Assembly: GCA_024635755.1 (NCBI GenBank)
Contig: JAGXIF010000031.1
Span: forward strand, 1-64,000
DNA length: 64,000 nucleotides
Source of the DNA: Halothiobacillus sp.
Lineage (GTDB): Bacteria > Pseudomonadota > Gammaproteobacteria > Halothiobacillales > Halothiobacillaceae
Direction of reading: 5' to 3'
Shown here: in pieces, positions 42,401-49,625 of the stretch
Layout of the letters: each line of letters opens with the position of its first letter
Numbering within the stretch: the stretch's first letter is position 1
Notes under the pieces: model-generated
Told to the model about the DNA's origin: nothing
What the model saw: only the letters and a program-made list of their open reading frames with translations
Databases searched by the model: none
Position numbers and translations under genes: made by a program

Positions 42401-42862
42401 GGAACATGGGCAGACAACCAGGTCGGGGACGCACCGAGCGCATCGCTCAACTTGATCGACTTCCCCATCACCGTGAACAACGAGGGATGCGACACGGACC
42501 GCTGGATTTTCCGCGTGACGAACGCGAGCCTCAACGAATGGGAACTGATCAGCGAGAAGCGCGGCCTGGTATGGACGGGGACATACTCGCCAGGCGGGAC
42601 GGACGTCGCGCCGATCAACCCGCGCACCAGGACAGAACAGACTGATGGGAGCTTCACCGGCGGCGTCCCCTACATGACGATCCCAGGCGATGCGAACGGC
42701 GGGGGATGGAGTACCGGAAATTCGGTTCGCATCAACACGGTCGGCGCCATCGTGGATATGTGGATCGCGCGGAGCATCGCCCAATCCGACCCGCCGGCAG
42801 GCGATGGCGTGGACGGCATGGAAATGTACGCCCTCGGCAATATCGACAACCCCGTGGAGTAA
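39431..42862 (+). CDS. Large tail protein with repeated beta motifs
   Basis: The 1143-residue protein is very likely the main tail-tip protein. It has an N-terminal domain (MPIQEENINFVESQVMDDVP) and a long beta-rich body. At least four copies of a motif of type G-[TS]-[VI]-x-Y-x-x-G-x-[VI] are seen (GTVNYATGAVSVTLG, GSIEYATGDITIDL, GSIDYLSGQVSLDY, GSVNYQYGTAQIEF), suggesting tandem beta-sandwich modules. It starts one base after the preceding stop. Large proteins at this position occur in B3/D3112-like phages. Confidence 0.78.
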   Translation: MPIQEENINFVESQVMDDVPEGGGAATGTVIADGAMNNVFNDISDLDRAAGRFNLRKIFLAVRAVNNDLYGGAKSVITALPIDDAIGYTLFTTDDPFDTRADASDRVESYLYKAATWHGVLHENHIAGMSVINILQKVGTELPPIGKTLTLVQNEGQQDQIEQYVRVTDVTATTRTFTDQKGDYDRMVVTAYLSAPLQSDFTGHSASRIDAWNYDAAARIRDTTVADAQRYYGAQPLTVAASIGDKTVQAQSQFAQLVPSARSEKPVSNQTINPTVTQTLSAGTRDVEVAQQAHTWAKTITAANRSLSLVQTLLPIPAPGTLTISFMVQGNWYRLTDNGNGQIEGSDPSAGAGTVNYATGAVSVTLGALPDVGSSVIMIYASPVHYEQMAGDPDIDTTVEIRHSVGEAIKSGTLAITWIAGGVTKTATADATGQISGDATGYASQPIGRFWLNIAETPDPQTKIGIDYQRQDQQTTTLAVSAGTDVATTTLGQAIEPGSLELEWDTESIHKWSDENVTSYWTFDSSGSAWVDRQLNRVRNVTSQTKRTTRNHHVADADSGDGTGDLLQNGSIEYATGDITIDLLPGMSESTYDETGGAWIEAQSDSTVHKFTSGIVTAKYTPAGLTPAAISTEIPVPPLEFKITPRLRDILAVPGSVEFTWNGKTYQDRQGVMVTDIQANGSATPAGSIDYLSGQVSLDYYAGGSGAVSVNSLLGIYGEWQSTGASFRADAAPIVPQSLQVLATTREGDQISGTADQDGVIAGDRVSGSVNYQYGTAQIEFGEMVADSSLTAEDKSADWYDPADVDGSGNIWQPAFALPSTVRYNAVAYTFIPVDSDILGIDPVRLPSDGRVPIYHPGDVAMIMHPQETGPTTPADTGSGTFDVDLGRTRIAWVRVTDANGDKVTTGYTLDRANGIVSWADITGLATPVVIQHTVADLRLITDAQISGEITLARPLSHDFPADESVVASCLLHGDRRARVAGSWEETTWNGTWADNQVGDAPSASLNLIDFPITVNNEGCDTDRWIFRVTNASLNEWELISEKRGLVWTGTYSPGGTDVAPINPRTRTEQTDGSFTGGVPYMTIPGDANGGGWSTGNSVRINTVGAIVDMWIARSIAQSDPPAGDGVDGMEMYALGNIDNPVE

Positions 42863-42865
42863 CGC

Positions 42866-43345
42866 ATGGACCTTTCCACCACGCACCAGAACGCCGTGAC
42901 CGAGGCATGCCGGATTCCGGCGCTTGACGCGCGGCTCGCGCTCATTGCGCAGCCGAACAGCCAGGCAGCGGAGCGGACACAGGTCGCCTTCTACGGCACC
43001 GCCTACCCGAGCCCACCGGGCAGCGCACCAGGCGCCGCCCCGGTCGTGACCATCCCGATGACGGACACGGCCGGGGTGGTGGACGCCACCAACAAGCAGA
43101 TCGCAATCGACACGCCAATCGAGGCCCAGGTCGATGGCGCCGATTCGGCCAACGGCACCGTCCCGCAGTGGGCGCGCATCACCACCTTCGACGGGAATTG
43201 GTGGGCGGACGTCACCGTGACGGCCGAAGGCGGAGGCGGTGAGATACAGCTAGTGCAGACAGGCACCGACACCAATGGCGACCCCGAGGCCCGGCTGTTC
43301 AACGGCGCATTTGCCCGGCTCGCCAGCGCGATCATTCAGGGATAA
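42866..43345 (+). CDS. Tail-associated protein, unknown function
   Basis: The 159-residue product has an N-terminal helical region (TTHQNAVTEACRIPALDARL) and a beta-rich body (VAFYGTAYPSPPGSAPGAAP, ITTFDGNWWADVTVTAEGGG). It lies in the distal tail cluster and is probably structural. No known domain is recognised. Confidence 0.65.
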   Translation: MDLSTTHQNAVTEACRIPALDARLALIAQPNSQAAERTQVAFYGTAYPSPPGSAPGAAPVVTIPMTDTAGVVDATNKQIAIDTPIEAQVDGADSANGTVPQWARITTFDGNWWADVTVTAEGGGGEIQLVQTGTDTNGDPEARLFNGAFARLASAIIQG

Positions 43346-43348
43346 GCC

Positions 43349-43957
43349 ATGCCGATCACCATCGGCTCGAAGGTGAACACGGCGCTCGGTCGGCCGTACA
43401 GCGCCTTACTGTTCAACCCGCTCCGTGGCTATCGTTTCGAGGCACTAGCCGCTGGTCGGCCGGGGCAGGCATGGGCCGCACAATGGAGCCTCCCAGGCAT
43501 CGATGCCGCATTTGATCAGCAGCCGGTCTATCAGAGGCCGGGGCAACACGCAGCCAACGCGACTTTCTATGGACAGGACGCGCCGGCGATTGCATACGGA
43601 GTGGTCGTCCCGGTCATAATTTCGCAGGGCGCCAAGCCATACTGCGACCGGCACACCATCACCAAGGACGACGAGTGGGCAGGCGAGGCCGACGCGGACA
43701 TTATCGATGTTCGCCTGGACCTTCGAGCGCAGCCGACGAAGTCGCTGGCCGGCAGCGTCCGGTTCGGAGCCAACGCGGAACCGGCGTCACTGGTCATCCT
43801 GTTCGAGCGCAGGACGCCGAAAAACAGGATCGTTGTGGAACCGGACCAGAGCGGAGCATGGCAGGCGCCAATCTACGATGGCGAGTGGTTCGTCATTTAC
43901 ATCCGGACCGGATGCAAGCCCGTCTGCCACGGACCATTCACATTAGCAAAAGCATAG
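43349..43957 (+). CDS. Tail-associated protein, unknown function
   Basis: The 202-residue product is beta-rich (RPYSALLFNPLRGYRFEALA, VVVPVIISQGAKPYCDRHTI, VRFGANAEPASLVILFERRT). The C-terminal half with FERRTPKNRIVVEPDQSGAW resembles a carbohydrate-binding or carboxypeptidase-regulatory-like fold. It is located between tail tip genes and the lectin-like protein, so probably structural. Confidence 0.62.
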   Translation: MPITIGSKVNTALGRPYSALLFNPLRGYRFEALAAGRPGQAWAAQWSLPGIDAAFDQQPVYQRPGQHAANATFYGQDAPAIAYGVVVPVIISQGAKPYCDRHTITKDDEWAGEADADIIDVRLDLRAQPTKSLAGSVRFGANAEPASLVILFERRTPKNRIVVEPDQSGAWQAPIYDGEWFVIYIRTGCKPVCHGPFTLAKA

Positions 43958-43969
43958 GAAGGGCAACGC

Positions 43970-44959
43970 ATGGCGGTATGGAACCCAGGGACATTGAACC
44001 CACTATTCTGGATTGACCCGTCCGACTCCGCGACGATCACGCTCGACGCCGGAACAGTCGCGCAAATCGATGACCTATCAGGAAACGGCAGGCATGCCGT
44101 CGGCGGCGGTGGGAACAGCAACCCTGCGGTCAGCACGTCCGGGATGAATGGCCTGGACGTGATGCACTTCTACGGCAGCCAATTTGTCGACGCCCCGTTC
44201 CCCGACAACATGACGGACCGGACGGTCTTCACTGTCACGAAAAAGGACCCGACCAGCCACAGCTATGACAATACGGCCATCTATCTGACGATCCAGGCGG
44301 GAGGCAATCGCCAGTCGCAGTTAAACGTCAACGATTCCTCCGGCTATAACGCCCGGTTGAACTTTGAAGATGGCGACAACGCAGCCACCGGATATGTCGA
44401 CCTGAATCCGCACGTTTTCATGGCCGGCCTAGAGGCGGGCGTTAAATCCTACTCCCGCCTGGACGGCGGGGCCCATGCGGCGTTTGATAGCATCGACACA
44501 GGGCTTACGCCAACGGCCAACCAATACCTCCGCATCGGGAGAAACACATGGTCGCTTGGCGGGGTCAGTTGGGTCGGTGATATAGCCGAGGTGGTGGTCT
44601 TCGACCGGGACCTGACGGCCGATGAACGGGACAAGGTCGAGGGCTACCTGGCGCACAAATGGGGGACCGAAGGTGAGCTGCCAGCCACGCACCCATACAA
44701 GGGCAACCCGCCAACGGACAACTACGTCACCGGCGTGATCATGGACGCGAGCGGGAATCCATGCCAACGGCAGGTCTATATCATCAACCGACCCATCGAT
44801 GGATCGCGGCCTGACGTGATTGCATACGGATTGAGCGACCCATCAACCGGCGAATATTCGCTCCCGGCTCCGGTATCCGGAGAGGTCAGCCGCGTGGTCG
44901 TGTCGGAGGATGACAGCAACCCGCTGCTTAACGACATCATCGACCGGATACAACTCTGA
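43970..44959 (+). CDS. LamG/concanavalin-like tail protein, receptor-binding candidate
   Basis: The 329-residue product has a lectin-like beta-sandwich (LFWIDPSDSATITLDAGTVA, VFTVTKKDPTSHSYDNTAIY, VSWVGDIAEVVVFDRDLTAD, VEGYLAHKWG), a form widespread in adhesins. The C-terminal ~90 residues (VTGVIMDASGNPCQRQVYII, TGEYSLPAPVSG) look like a carboxypeptidase-regulatory beta-sandwich. No other fibre-like gene is evident, so this is the best candidate for host recognition. Confidence 0.7.
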   Translation: MAVWNPGTLNPLFWIDPSDSATITLDAGTVAQIDDLSGNGRHAVGGGGNSNPAVSTSGMNGLDVMHFYGSQFVDAPFPDNMTDRTVFTVTKKDPTSHSYDNTAIYLTIQAGGNRQSQLNVNDSSGYNARLNFEDGDNAATGYVDLNPHVFMAGLEAGVKSYSRLDGGAHAAFDSIDTGLTPTANQYLRIGRNTWSLGGVSWVGDIAEVVVFDRDLTADERDKVEGYLAHKWGTEGELPATHPYKGNPPTDNYVTGVIMDASGNPCQRQVYIINRPIDGSRPDVIAYGLSDPSTGEYSLPAPVSGEVSRVVVSEDDSNPLLNDIIDRIQL

Positions 44960-47058
44960 TGAGCTACCAGCGTCCGCCAGCAGATCAGGCAGGCGCCACC
45001 TTCCAGGGCGCGGAGATATACGCGCGGCCTGCTGTCGATCAGGCAGACGCGACCTTCCAGACAAGCGGAAGCGCAGAGATCATCCCAGGCGACCTGGTAG
45101 TCGCCACGCAGCCGCCGCCGGTTCCGTTTTCCGCAGCCATCAGCGAGCAACCGACCAGGGCCGCGGACAGCCTGTGGGCCAAGCCGCCGCACCAGGACCC
45201 GCCGCCAGCAACCGCAAGCGCACAGGGTGGCGTCGACGCCACGGCATCGGCCGCGATTCAAACGGGGCCAACCATCACCACGCCGATCCTGCGCGCGATG
45301 GAACGCGGCTATGAGGCGAGTGCGGAGATACAGACAAGCCCGGCCGCCTACATCGCGGCGCCCACGACCAGCGCCACAGGCGACCAGACGCTCGACCTGC
45401 CGGACAACCAGGGCCCGTCGATTAGCGAGAAAGCAGCCAGGGCGCTGCGTGTTGCGCGTGGCGAGTCGATCAGGCAGGCGCAAGGGGAACGCATCGTTAG
45501 ACGCACTGGCGCGCGACACGCGAGCGCAGAGGCGATGCCTGCCGGGATCACCTACCCGCATGCCGATATGGAATCTCTGGTCCGCGGGGCAGCGGCGCGA
45601 CACGCGGAGGCGGACCATGCATCCGGCGGGATAGAGATCCGGCAGGCGGAAATGGACCGGATGCGGACGGCCGCCTCCGTTCGGAGCGCGGAGGCAGGCA
45701 AGGCGGTGACCGGCGCATGGGCTCGCCATGCCGACACGACCAAGCGGCACACCGGGCTCGGAGCCGGGCATGCCGACGCACTGCAGACGGCCAACCGGAT
45801 CACCTATCGGCTGATGGACGCCAAGGCGCTGGCGAACGCTATCGCCTACCGAAGCGCCGAAGCAATCCCGCCGCCGCCGGGGCGGTGGTGGCCTTTCTAT
45901 GAGGTGCCACCCCTCACCCTGACCATCCCGTGCGAGGCAGCCGACGCGCGCCCGCTGGGATGCGAGATCCTCCTGTCATGGGAGGAAGTCCAACAGCCAC
46001 CGTGCGGAGACACAGAGCCGCCGAAAGAGCCCAAGCGGATCACCGCCGGGAGGATCCTAGTCGTGACACACAGCCTCGAGATTTACCGGACCAGCGATGG
46101 CGCCCCGATAGACGCCAGCGATTTCTCCGTCAGCATCGATATGGACTCATGGGCATGGGGGTGGAACGCGACGCTGCTGACCGATGAAGCCTATGACCTG
46201 ATCCAACCCGATGCGAATGGACCGCAAGAGCTGACCATCATCCTCGATGGCCAGAAATTCCGGGTGTTGGCGGAGGAGAATACCGAGGACCGGAAAGGCG
46301 TATCGAAGCCGGGTCGGAAGGTGTCCGGCCGTGGCATTGCCGCTATTCTTTCGGCCCCTTATTCCCCGCCGCGGAGCCGGACGGCGCAACTCACGCGCAC
46401 CGCCAACCAGCTGGCCGACGAAGAATTGGCCAACACCGGTTGGGCCCTGACCTGGGAAACGATCGACTGGACGGTGCCTGGAGACGTCTACAGCTACGCG
46501 GCCAAAACGCCTATGCAATCGATTAACGAGATTGCGAACACCGCCGGGGCGTTCGTTCTGCCCGACCCCGACAGCGAGATGCTGCGTGTTCGTAGTCGGT
46601 ATCCGGTCAGCCCCTGGGACTGGGACACAGCAACGCCGGACTATGTCATCGATGCAAACCCGATCAAGAGCATCAGCAAGCGCTGGAACCAGCGCCCCGC
46701 CTACAACAAGGCATGGGCGGCCGGTAAGCATGGAGGCGTGATCGTGGATGTGACTAGGCAAGGAACGGCGGGCGACTACGCCGCGCCCCAGGTGGTCCAC
46801 CCCCTGATCACCGACCAGGCAGTCGGTCGGGAGCGCGGTCGGGTCGAGATCTCGGCTGGTGGCAAATGGCAGGAGGTGTCACTGACCATCCCTTACCTCG
46901 ACGGCGCGAATGGTCCCGGTCTGGTCCTGCCTGGGTCGCTGGTTCACGTCAACGACCCGAAGGGCGAATGGCGTGGCATTGTCCAGGGCACAGACATCAA
47001 GGGCACCCTGACCGCCGCCGAACAGACCCTACAGATCGACCGGAGGATGGCGGGATGA
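44959..47058 (+). CDS. Tail hub-like protein with nine 14-residue tandem repeats
   Basis: The 699-residue product has three parts. The first 170 residues are Ala/Pro/Gln-rich with a short repeat (DQAGATFQ and DQADATFQ). Residues 171-296 are nine exact-length 14-residue repeats of type x-R-x-A-[ED]-A... (for example ARHASAEAMPAGIT, ARHAEADHASGGIE, VRSAEAGKAVTGAW). From about residue 350 comes a hub-like domain (FSVSIDMDSWAWGWNATLLT, INEIANTAGAFVLPDPDSEM, ISKRWNQRPAYNKAWAAGKH) found in tail proteins of B3-like phages. The order suggests a tail-tip hub. Confidence 0.75.
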   Translation: MSYQRPPADQAGATFQGAEIYARPAVDQADATFQTSGSAEIIPGDLVVATQPPPVPFSAAISEQPTRAADSLWAKPPHQDPPPATASAQGGVDATASAAIQTGPTITTPILRAMERGYEASAEIQTSPAAYIAAPTTSATGDQTLDLPDNQGPSISEKAARALRVARGESIRQAQGERIVRRTGARHASAEAMPAGITYPHADMESLVRGAAARHAEADHASGGIEIRQAEMDRMRTAASVRSAEAGKAVTGAWARHADTTKRHTGLGAGHADALQTANRITYRLMDAKALANAIAYRSAEAIPPPPGRWWPFYEVPPLTLTIPCEAADARPLGCEILLSWEEVQQPPCGDTEPPKEPKRITAGRILVVTHSLEIYRTSDGAPIDASDFSVSIDMDSWAWGWNATLLTDEAYDLIQPDANGPQELTIILDGQKFRVLAEENTEDRKGVSKPGRKVSGRGIAAILSAPYSPPRSRTAQLTRTANQLADEELANTGWALTWETIDWTVPGDVYSYAAKTPMQSINEIANTAGAFVLPDPDSEMLRVRSRYPVSPWDWDTATPDYVIDANPIKSISKRWNQRPAYNKAWAAGKHGGVIVDVTRQGTAGDYAAPQVVHPLITDQAVGRERGRVEISAGGKWQEVSLTIPYLDGANGPGLVLPGSLVHVNDPKGEWRGIVQGTDIKGTLTAAEQTLQIDRRMAG

Positions 47059-47282
47059 AGAACCTGTTTCGCGAGTTTCAGCGTCTTCTTCCAGACGACC
47101 CTGAGCAGTACGTCGAAGTGGTCGCGATCAACACCAATGGCGCCAGCATTGTGGAGCTTCCAACTGGTGAGAGATTCCGCGTTGAGGGAGACTCAGTGGC
47201 CGCTGGTGCAAACGCCTTCATCCAGGGCGGTCGGATTATCAGTGAGGCCCCGACGCTCCCGTATTACAGCGCGACCGTTTGA
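47055..47282 (+). CDS. Last prophage gene, small tail-region protein
   Basis: The 75-residue product starts at ATG 47055 overlapping the preceding stop by 4 bp. It has a helical start (NLFREFQRLLPDDPEQYVEV) and a beta-rich end (GASIVELPTGERFRVEGDSV, AFIQGGRIIS). It ends 71 bp before the right terminus of the prophage and is the last in the tail cluster. Function unknown. Confidence 0.65.
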   Translation: MKNLFREFQRLLPDDPEQYVEVVAINTNGASIVELPTGERFRVEGDSVAAGANAFIQGGRIISEAPTLPYYSATV

Positions 47283-47304
47283 GGCATCATTAACGCCCAT
47301 TTCG

Positions 47305-47343
47305 CCGCGCATCAAATCCCGCAAAACCGCGCAAACTATCGCG
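47305..47343 (-). promoter_or_regulatory. Right-end transposase-binding sites R1 and R2 (proposed)
   Basis: Read inward from the right end, R1 (47343-47327, CGCGATAGTTTGCGCGG) starts 11 bp from the terminus and R2 (47321-47305, CGGGATTTGATGCGCGG) follows with a 22-bp centre spacing, two helical turns. They match each other at 12 of 17 positions, and R1 matches L3 at 16 of 17. Confidence 0.65.
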
Positions 47344-47353
47344 CCGCTTTACA

Positions 47354-47358
47354 CATTC
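47354..47358. repeat. Right target-site duplication (CATTC)
   Basis: CATTC directly follows the right terminal CA of the prophage and duplicates the five bases at 10638-10642. Confidence 0.93.
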
Positions 47359-48203
47359 CTCGCGCGAGGCGGCGAAGATCACGCCGTACTCGTCGGACAG
47401 GGCCCAGTCGACGGTGTTTGCTTCTTGCTTGCCCAGCTGATCCAGCAACTCGCTGATCGTGGAGGTGCGCACCTTGATCGCGAGTACGCCAGTTATGTGA
47501 CCTTTCTTCCGGATGGGGCCGGCGATGTAGTACCCGGGTTTGCCCGAGGTGGCCCCCAGGGCCACGTAGGTCGATATCTGGCCGTTGAGGGCATTCCGGA
47601 AGTAGGGGCGGAAGCCGTAGTTCTCGCCGATGAATAGCTCGTTGCTGGAGGCTGCGGTGACCCCCGAGGGCCGGATGACGTAGAGGGCGTCTACCTCGAA
47701 TCGCTTCGCGAGCTCTTTCAGCAACGGGTTGGCTGCTTCCGGTGTGGTGGCGTCGGGGATCGCCTGGATGCGGGGCAGCAATTCGAGTGCATGCGGGAGG
47801 AGTGTGTAGCGCGAAAAGAAGGTGCTCAGTGCCGGGCTCCACTGTCGCGTGAGCTCGGTTGCCCGCTCGTCGGCCTGCTGCATTATCGCGTTCGCGCCCC
47901 ACAGGTACCCGGCCGTGCCGCCGAGGAGCGTCAAGCTCAGGGCCGTGGCGAGCAGCCAGTGGTTGCTGATAGGGCGGGCGGGTACGTGTGCGCTCTGCTT
48001 CGTCGATAGACGGAACATGTTGGGGGCTCCGGCCTAGTGGTCCTTCCAGCGTAGACGGTGCGGTCGTCTGTTACGCGGTCGATGAACGGGAAATTGACGA
48101 TGTGGAACTTTTTTCGATGCGGGGGCATCCGAGCTTATGCATGGCAAGTATATGCTTATCTCCACATGCGCCGATACAAGGTGACTGCTTGAGAGGTAAG
48201 ACC

Positions 48204-48518
48204 ATGATCAAGGTGAAGACTATCGGCCCCGCTTTCCTGGCTTCCGCGGCCTTCCTGTCCTCGGGCGTGGCCCTGGCAGACCACAACAGCCCGTCGGGCG
48301 AAGGCACGGCTAACATGCCGAATGACATCCACAACACTCGGGTGGATACGTTGGACGATAACGACACTTTCCTCGCATTCGTGCAGGGTGGCGGCGCCGA
48401 TTCCACCAACCGCTTCCTGGACGACGACAGCACCGTCTCGGCCGGTGGTGGCGGAATGGGTCCCGGTGTGGGTGTCGGTTCTGGCGGCATGGGCGGCGGA
48501 TACGCTGGCGGTCGATAA
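48204..48518 (+). CDS. Small secreted Gly-rich protein
   Basis: The 104-residue product has a clear signal peptide (VKTIGPAFLASAAFLSSGVALA, cleavage before DHNSPSG) and a short mature part with an acidic middle (TRVDTLDDNDTFLAFVQG) and a Gly-rich end (GGMGPGVGVGSGGMGGGYAG). It is periplasmic or secreted. AGAGG precedes its ATG. No family is recognised. Confidence 0.7.
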   Translation: MIKVKTIGPAFLASAAFLSSGVALADHNSPSGEGTANMPNDIHNTRVDTLDDNDTFLAFVQGGGADSTNRFLDDDSTVSAGGGGMGPGVGVGSGGMGGGYAGGR

Positions 48519-48558
48519 TTCGGCTTATCGCCCCCGGGCTATCCCCGGCGAGCATAAG

Positions 48559-48599
48559 AAAACCCCTGTCAGTTGGATGGGTGTCCAACTTTCAGGGGT
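48559..48599 (-). terminator. Terminator of the mscS gene, possibly bidirectional
   Basis: ACCCCTG and AGTTGGA pair with TCCAACT and CAGGGGT around a short loop. Read leftward the stem is followed by four U residues. It sits between the convergent secreted-protein gene and mscS. Confidence 0.65.
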
Positions 48600-48649
48600 C
48601 ACTTCACAACTGCGGGGCTTTTCCGTGGCGAGCGGCTGCTCAGGAGCCT

Positions 48650-49462
48650 TTATTTCTCGTCGCCGGCCTCGGGCGACGTAATCACCATCTGCGGGAACGG
48701 GATGGTAATCCCGTGGGCATCGAATGCCTCCTTTATCTGCTGCTGCAGGTCGGATTTGATTTGCGGCATGTCGGCCGCGCGGATCCACGGTCGAATCAGC
48801 AGGTCGACACTGGATGCACTGAACTGGTCGACCAGGATGGCCGGTGCCGGGTCCTTGAGCACGCGGTCTTCGTTCTCGAAAACCTCCATGATCAGTTCCT
48901 TGGCCTTGGCGATGTTGTCTGCGTAGTCGATACCCACCGAGAGATCGAGGCGGCGGGTGTCGCGTACGCTGTAATTGTTGATGGCCGCGGTGTAGAGCAC
49001 GGAGTTGGGGACGATCAGTTCAACGTTGTCGGGGGTGTTCATTCGGGTATGAAAGATGCCGATCTCGTTGACTGTTCCCATCAGCCCACTGGTGATGATG
49101 AAGTCACCCGCCTTGAAGGGGCGGAAGATCAGGATCATCACGCCGGCAGCAAAATTGCCCAGGGAGTCCTTGAGCGCCAGGCCCACGGCGATGCCGGCGC
49201 CGGCGACGAGGGCAACCAGCGAGGTGGTATCGAGCCCCAGTTGTGACAAGGCGGCAATGGCCACAAATAGCAGGAATGCGGTCCGGGCCAGGGCAACCAC
49301 GAAGCCGGCGAGCATCTTGTCGAGTCTCGATCGATGCAGCCGTCCGCTAAGCCAGGGTGCACCGATTTTGGTTATGTAGTACCCGCCGAAGGCGATTGCT
49401 GCGGCAATTAGGATCTTGATGATCCATGGCAGCACGTACAGCGAGAAAAAGCCTACTTCCAT
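48650..49462 (-). CDS. mscS: Small-conductance mechanosensitive channel MscS
   Basis: The 270-residue protein protects against hypo-osmotic shock. It has three N-terminal membrane helices, the third being the pore-lining Gly/Ala-rich VALVAGAGIAVGLALKDSLG, then the beta domain GVMILIFRPFKAGDFIITSG and the alpha-beta C-terminal domain (DVELIVPNSVLYTAAINNYS). It matches E. coli MscS in length (286). ATG 49462 is chosen after AGAGGGACCG; the frame also runs to 49510. Confidence 0.93.
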   Translation of the reverse strand: MEVGFFSLYVLPWIIKILIAAAIAFGGYYITKIGAPWLSGRLHRSRLDKMLAGFVVALARTAFLLFVAIAALSQLGLDTTSLVALVAGAGIAVGLALKDSLGNFAAGVMILIFRPFKAGDFIITSGLMGTVNEIGIFHTRMNTPDNVELIVPNSVLYTAAINNYSVRDTRRLDLSVGIDYADNIAKAKELIMEVFENEDRVLKDPAPAILVDQFSASSVDLLIRPWIRAADMPQIKSDLQQQIKEAFDAHGITIPFPQMVITSPEAGDEK

Positions 49463-49570
49463 TTCGGTCCCTCTTCGATTGAATTCTTTTTGACTGACGG
49501 CAGTCAGCACCTATGCGCAGTCTTACGAATGCCCGGCAGGGCGTTGCAGGGCGATCTGCGAGGGAGGCAC

Positions 49571-49598
49571 AAACAAAAACACCGCCCGAAGGCGGTGT
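49571..49598 (-). terminator. Terminator of the OmpA-family gene
   Basis: ACACCGCC pairs with GGCGGTGT around loop CGAA, and the leftward transcript then reads a U-rich tail (complement of AAACAAAAAC). It lies 27 bp past the OmpA-family stop. Confidence 0.85.
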
Positions 49599-49625
49599 TG
49601 GGTGTTCGGTCGTCCTTGGGGCGAC

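Larger units (their letters stand above)
10643..47353 (+). mobile_element. Complete Mu-like transposable prophage with siphovirus-type tail genes
   Basis: The 36,711-bp element runs from 5'-TGTGACTTAA to CGCCGCTTTACA-3', has terminal TG...CA, and is flanked by a CATTC duplication. Gene order follows Mu: repressor, Ner, transposase A, ATPase B, early genes, GemA, Mor, lysis, terminase, portal, head and tail genes. The structural genes (major tail protein, tape measure, no sheath) resemble the siphovirus group B3/D3112. All essential modules look intact, so it may be inducible. Confidence 0.95.
47290..48018 (-). pseudogene. 5' half of the prophage-split diguanylate cyclase (sensor part)
   Basis: The host part (48018-47354) encodes a membrane helix (HWLLATALSLTLLGGTAGYLWG) and the front of a periplasmic CACHE-type sensor (RFEVDALYVIRPSGVTAASS, FIGENYGFRPYFRNALNGQI, KPGYYIAGPIRKKGHITGVL, DWALSDEYGVIFAASREE). 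Past the CATTC the frame runs into the prophage right end and adds 21 unrelated residues before a stop at 47290. The GGDEF half is at 9785-10642. As it stands this fragment has no output domain. Confidence 0.93.

Noticed and set aside
47290-47353. The last 21 residues of the cyclase 5' fragment as real protein sequence
   Set aside because: They are encoded by the right end of the prophage and are a by-product of the insertion.
47137-47637. Open frame crossing the right prophage boundary
   Set aside because: It is a shadow that spans phage and host DNA and opposes the cyclase fragment; no start signal.
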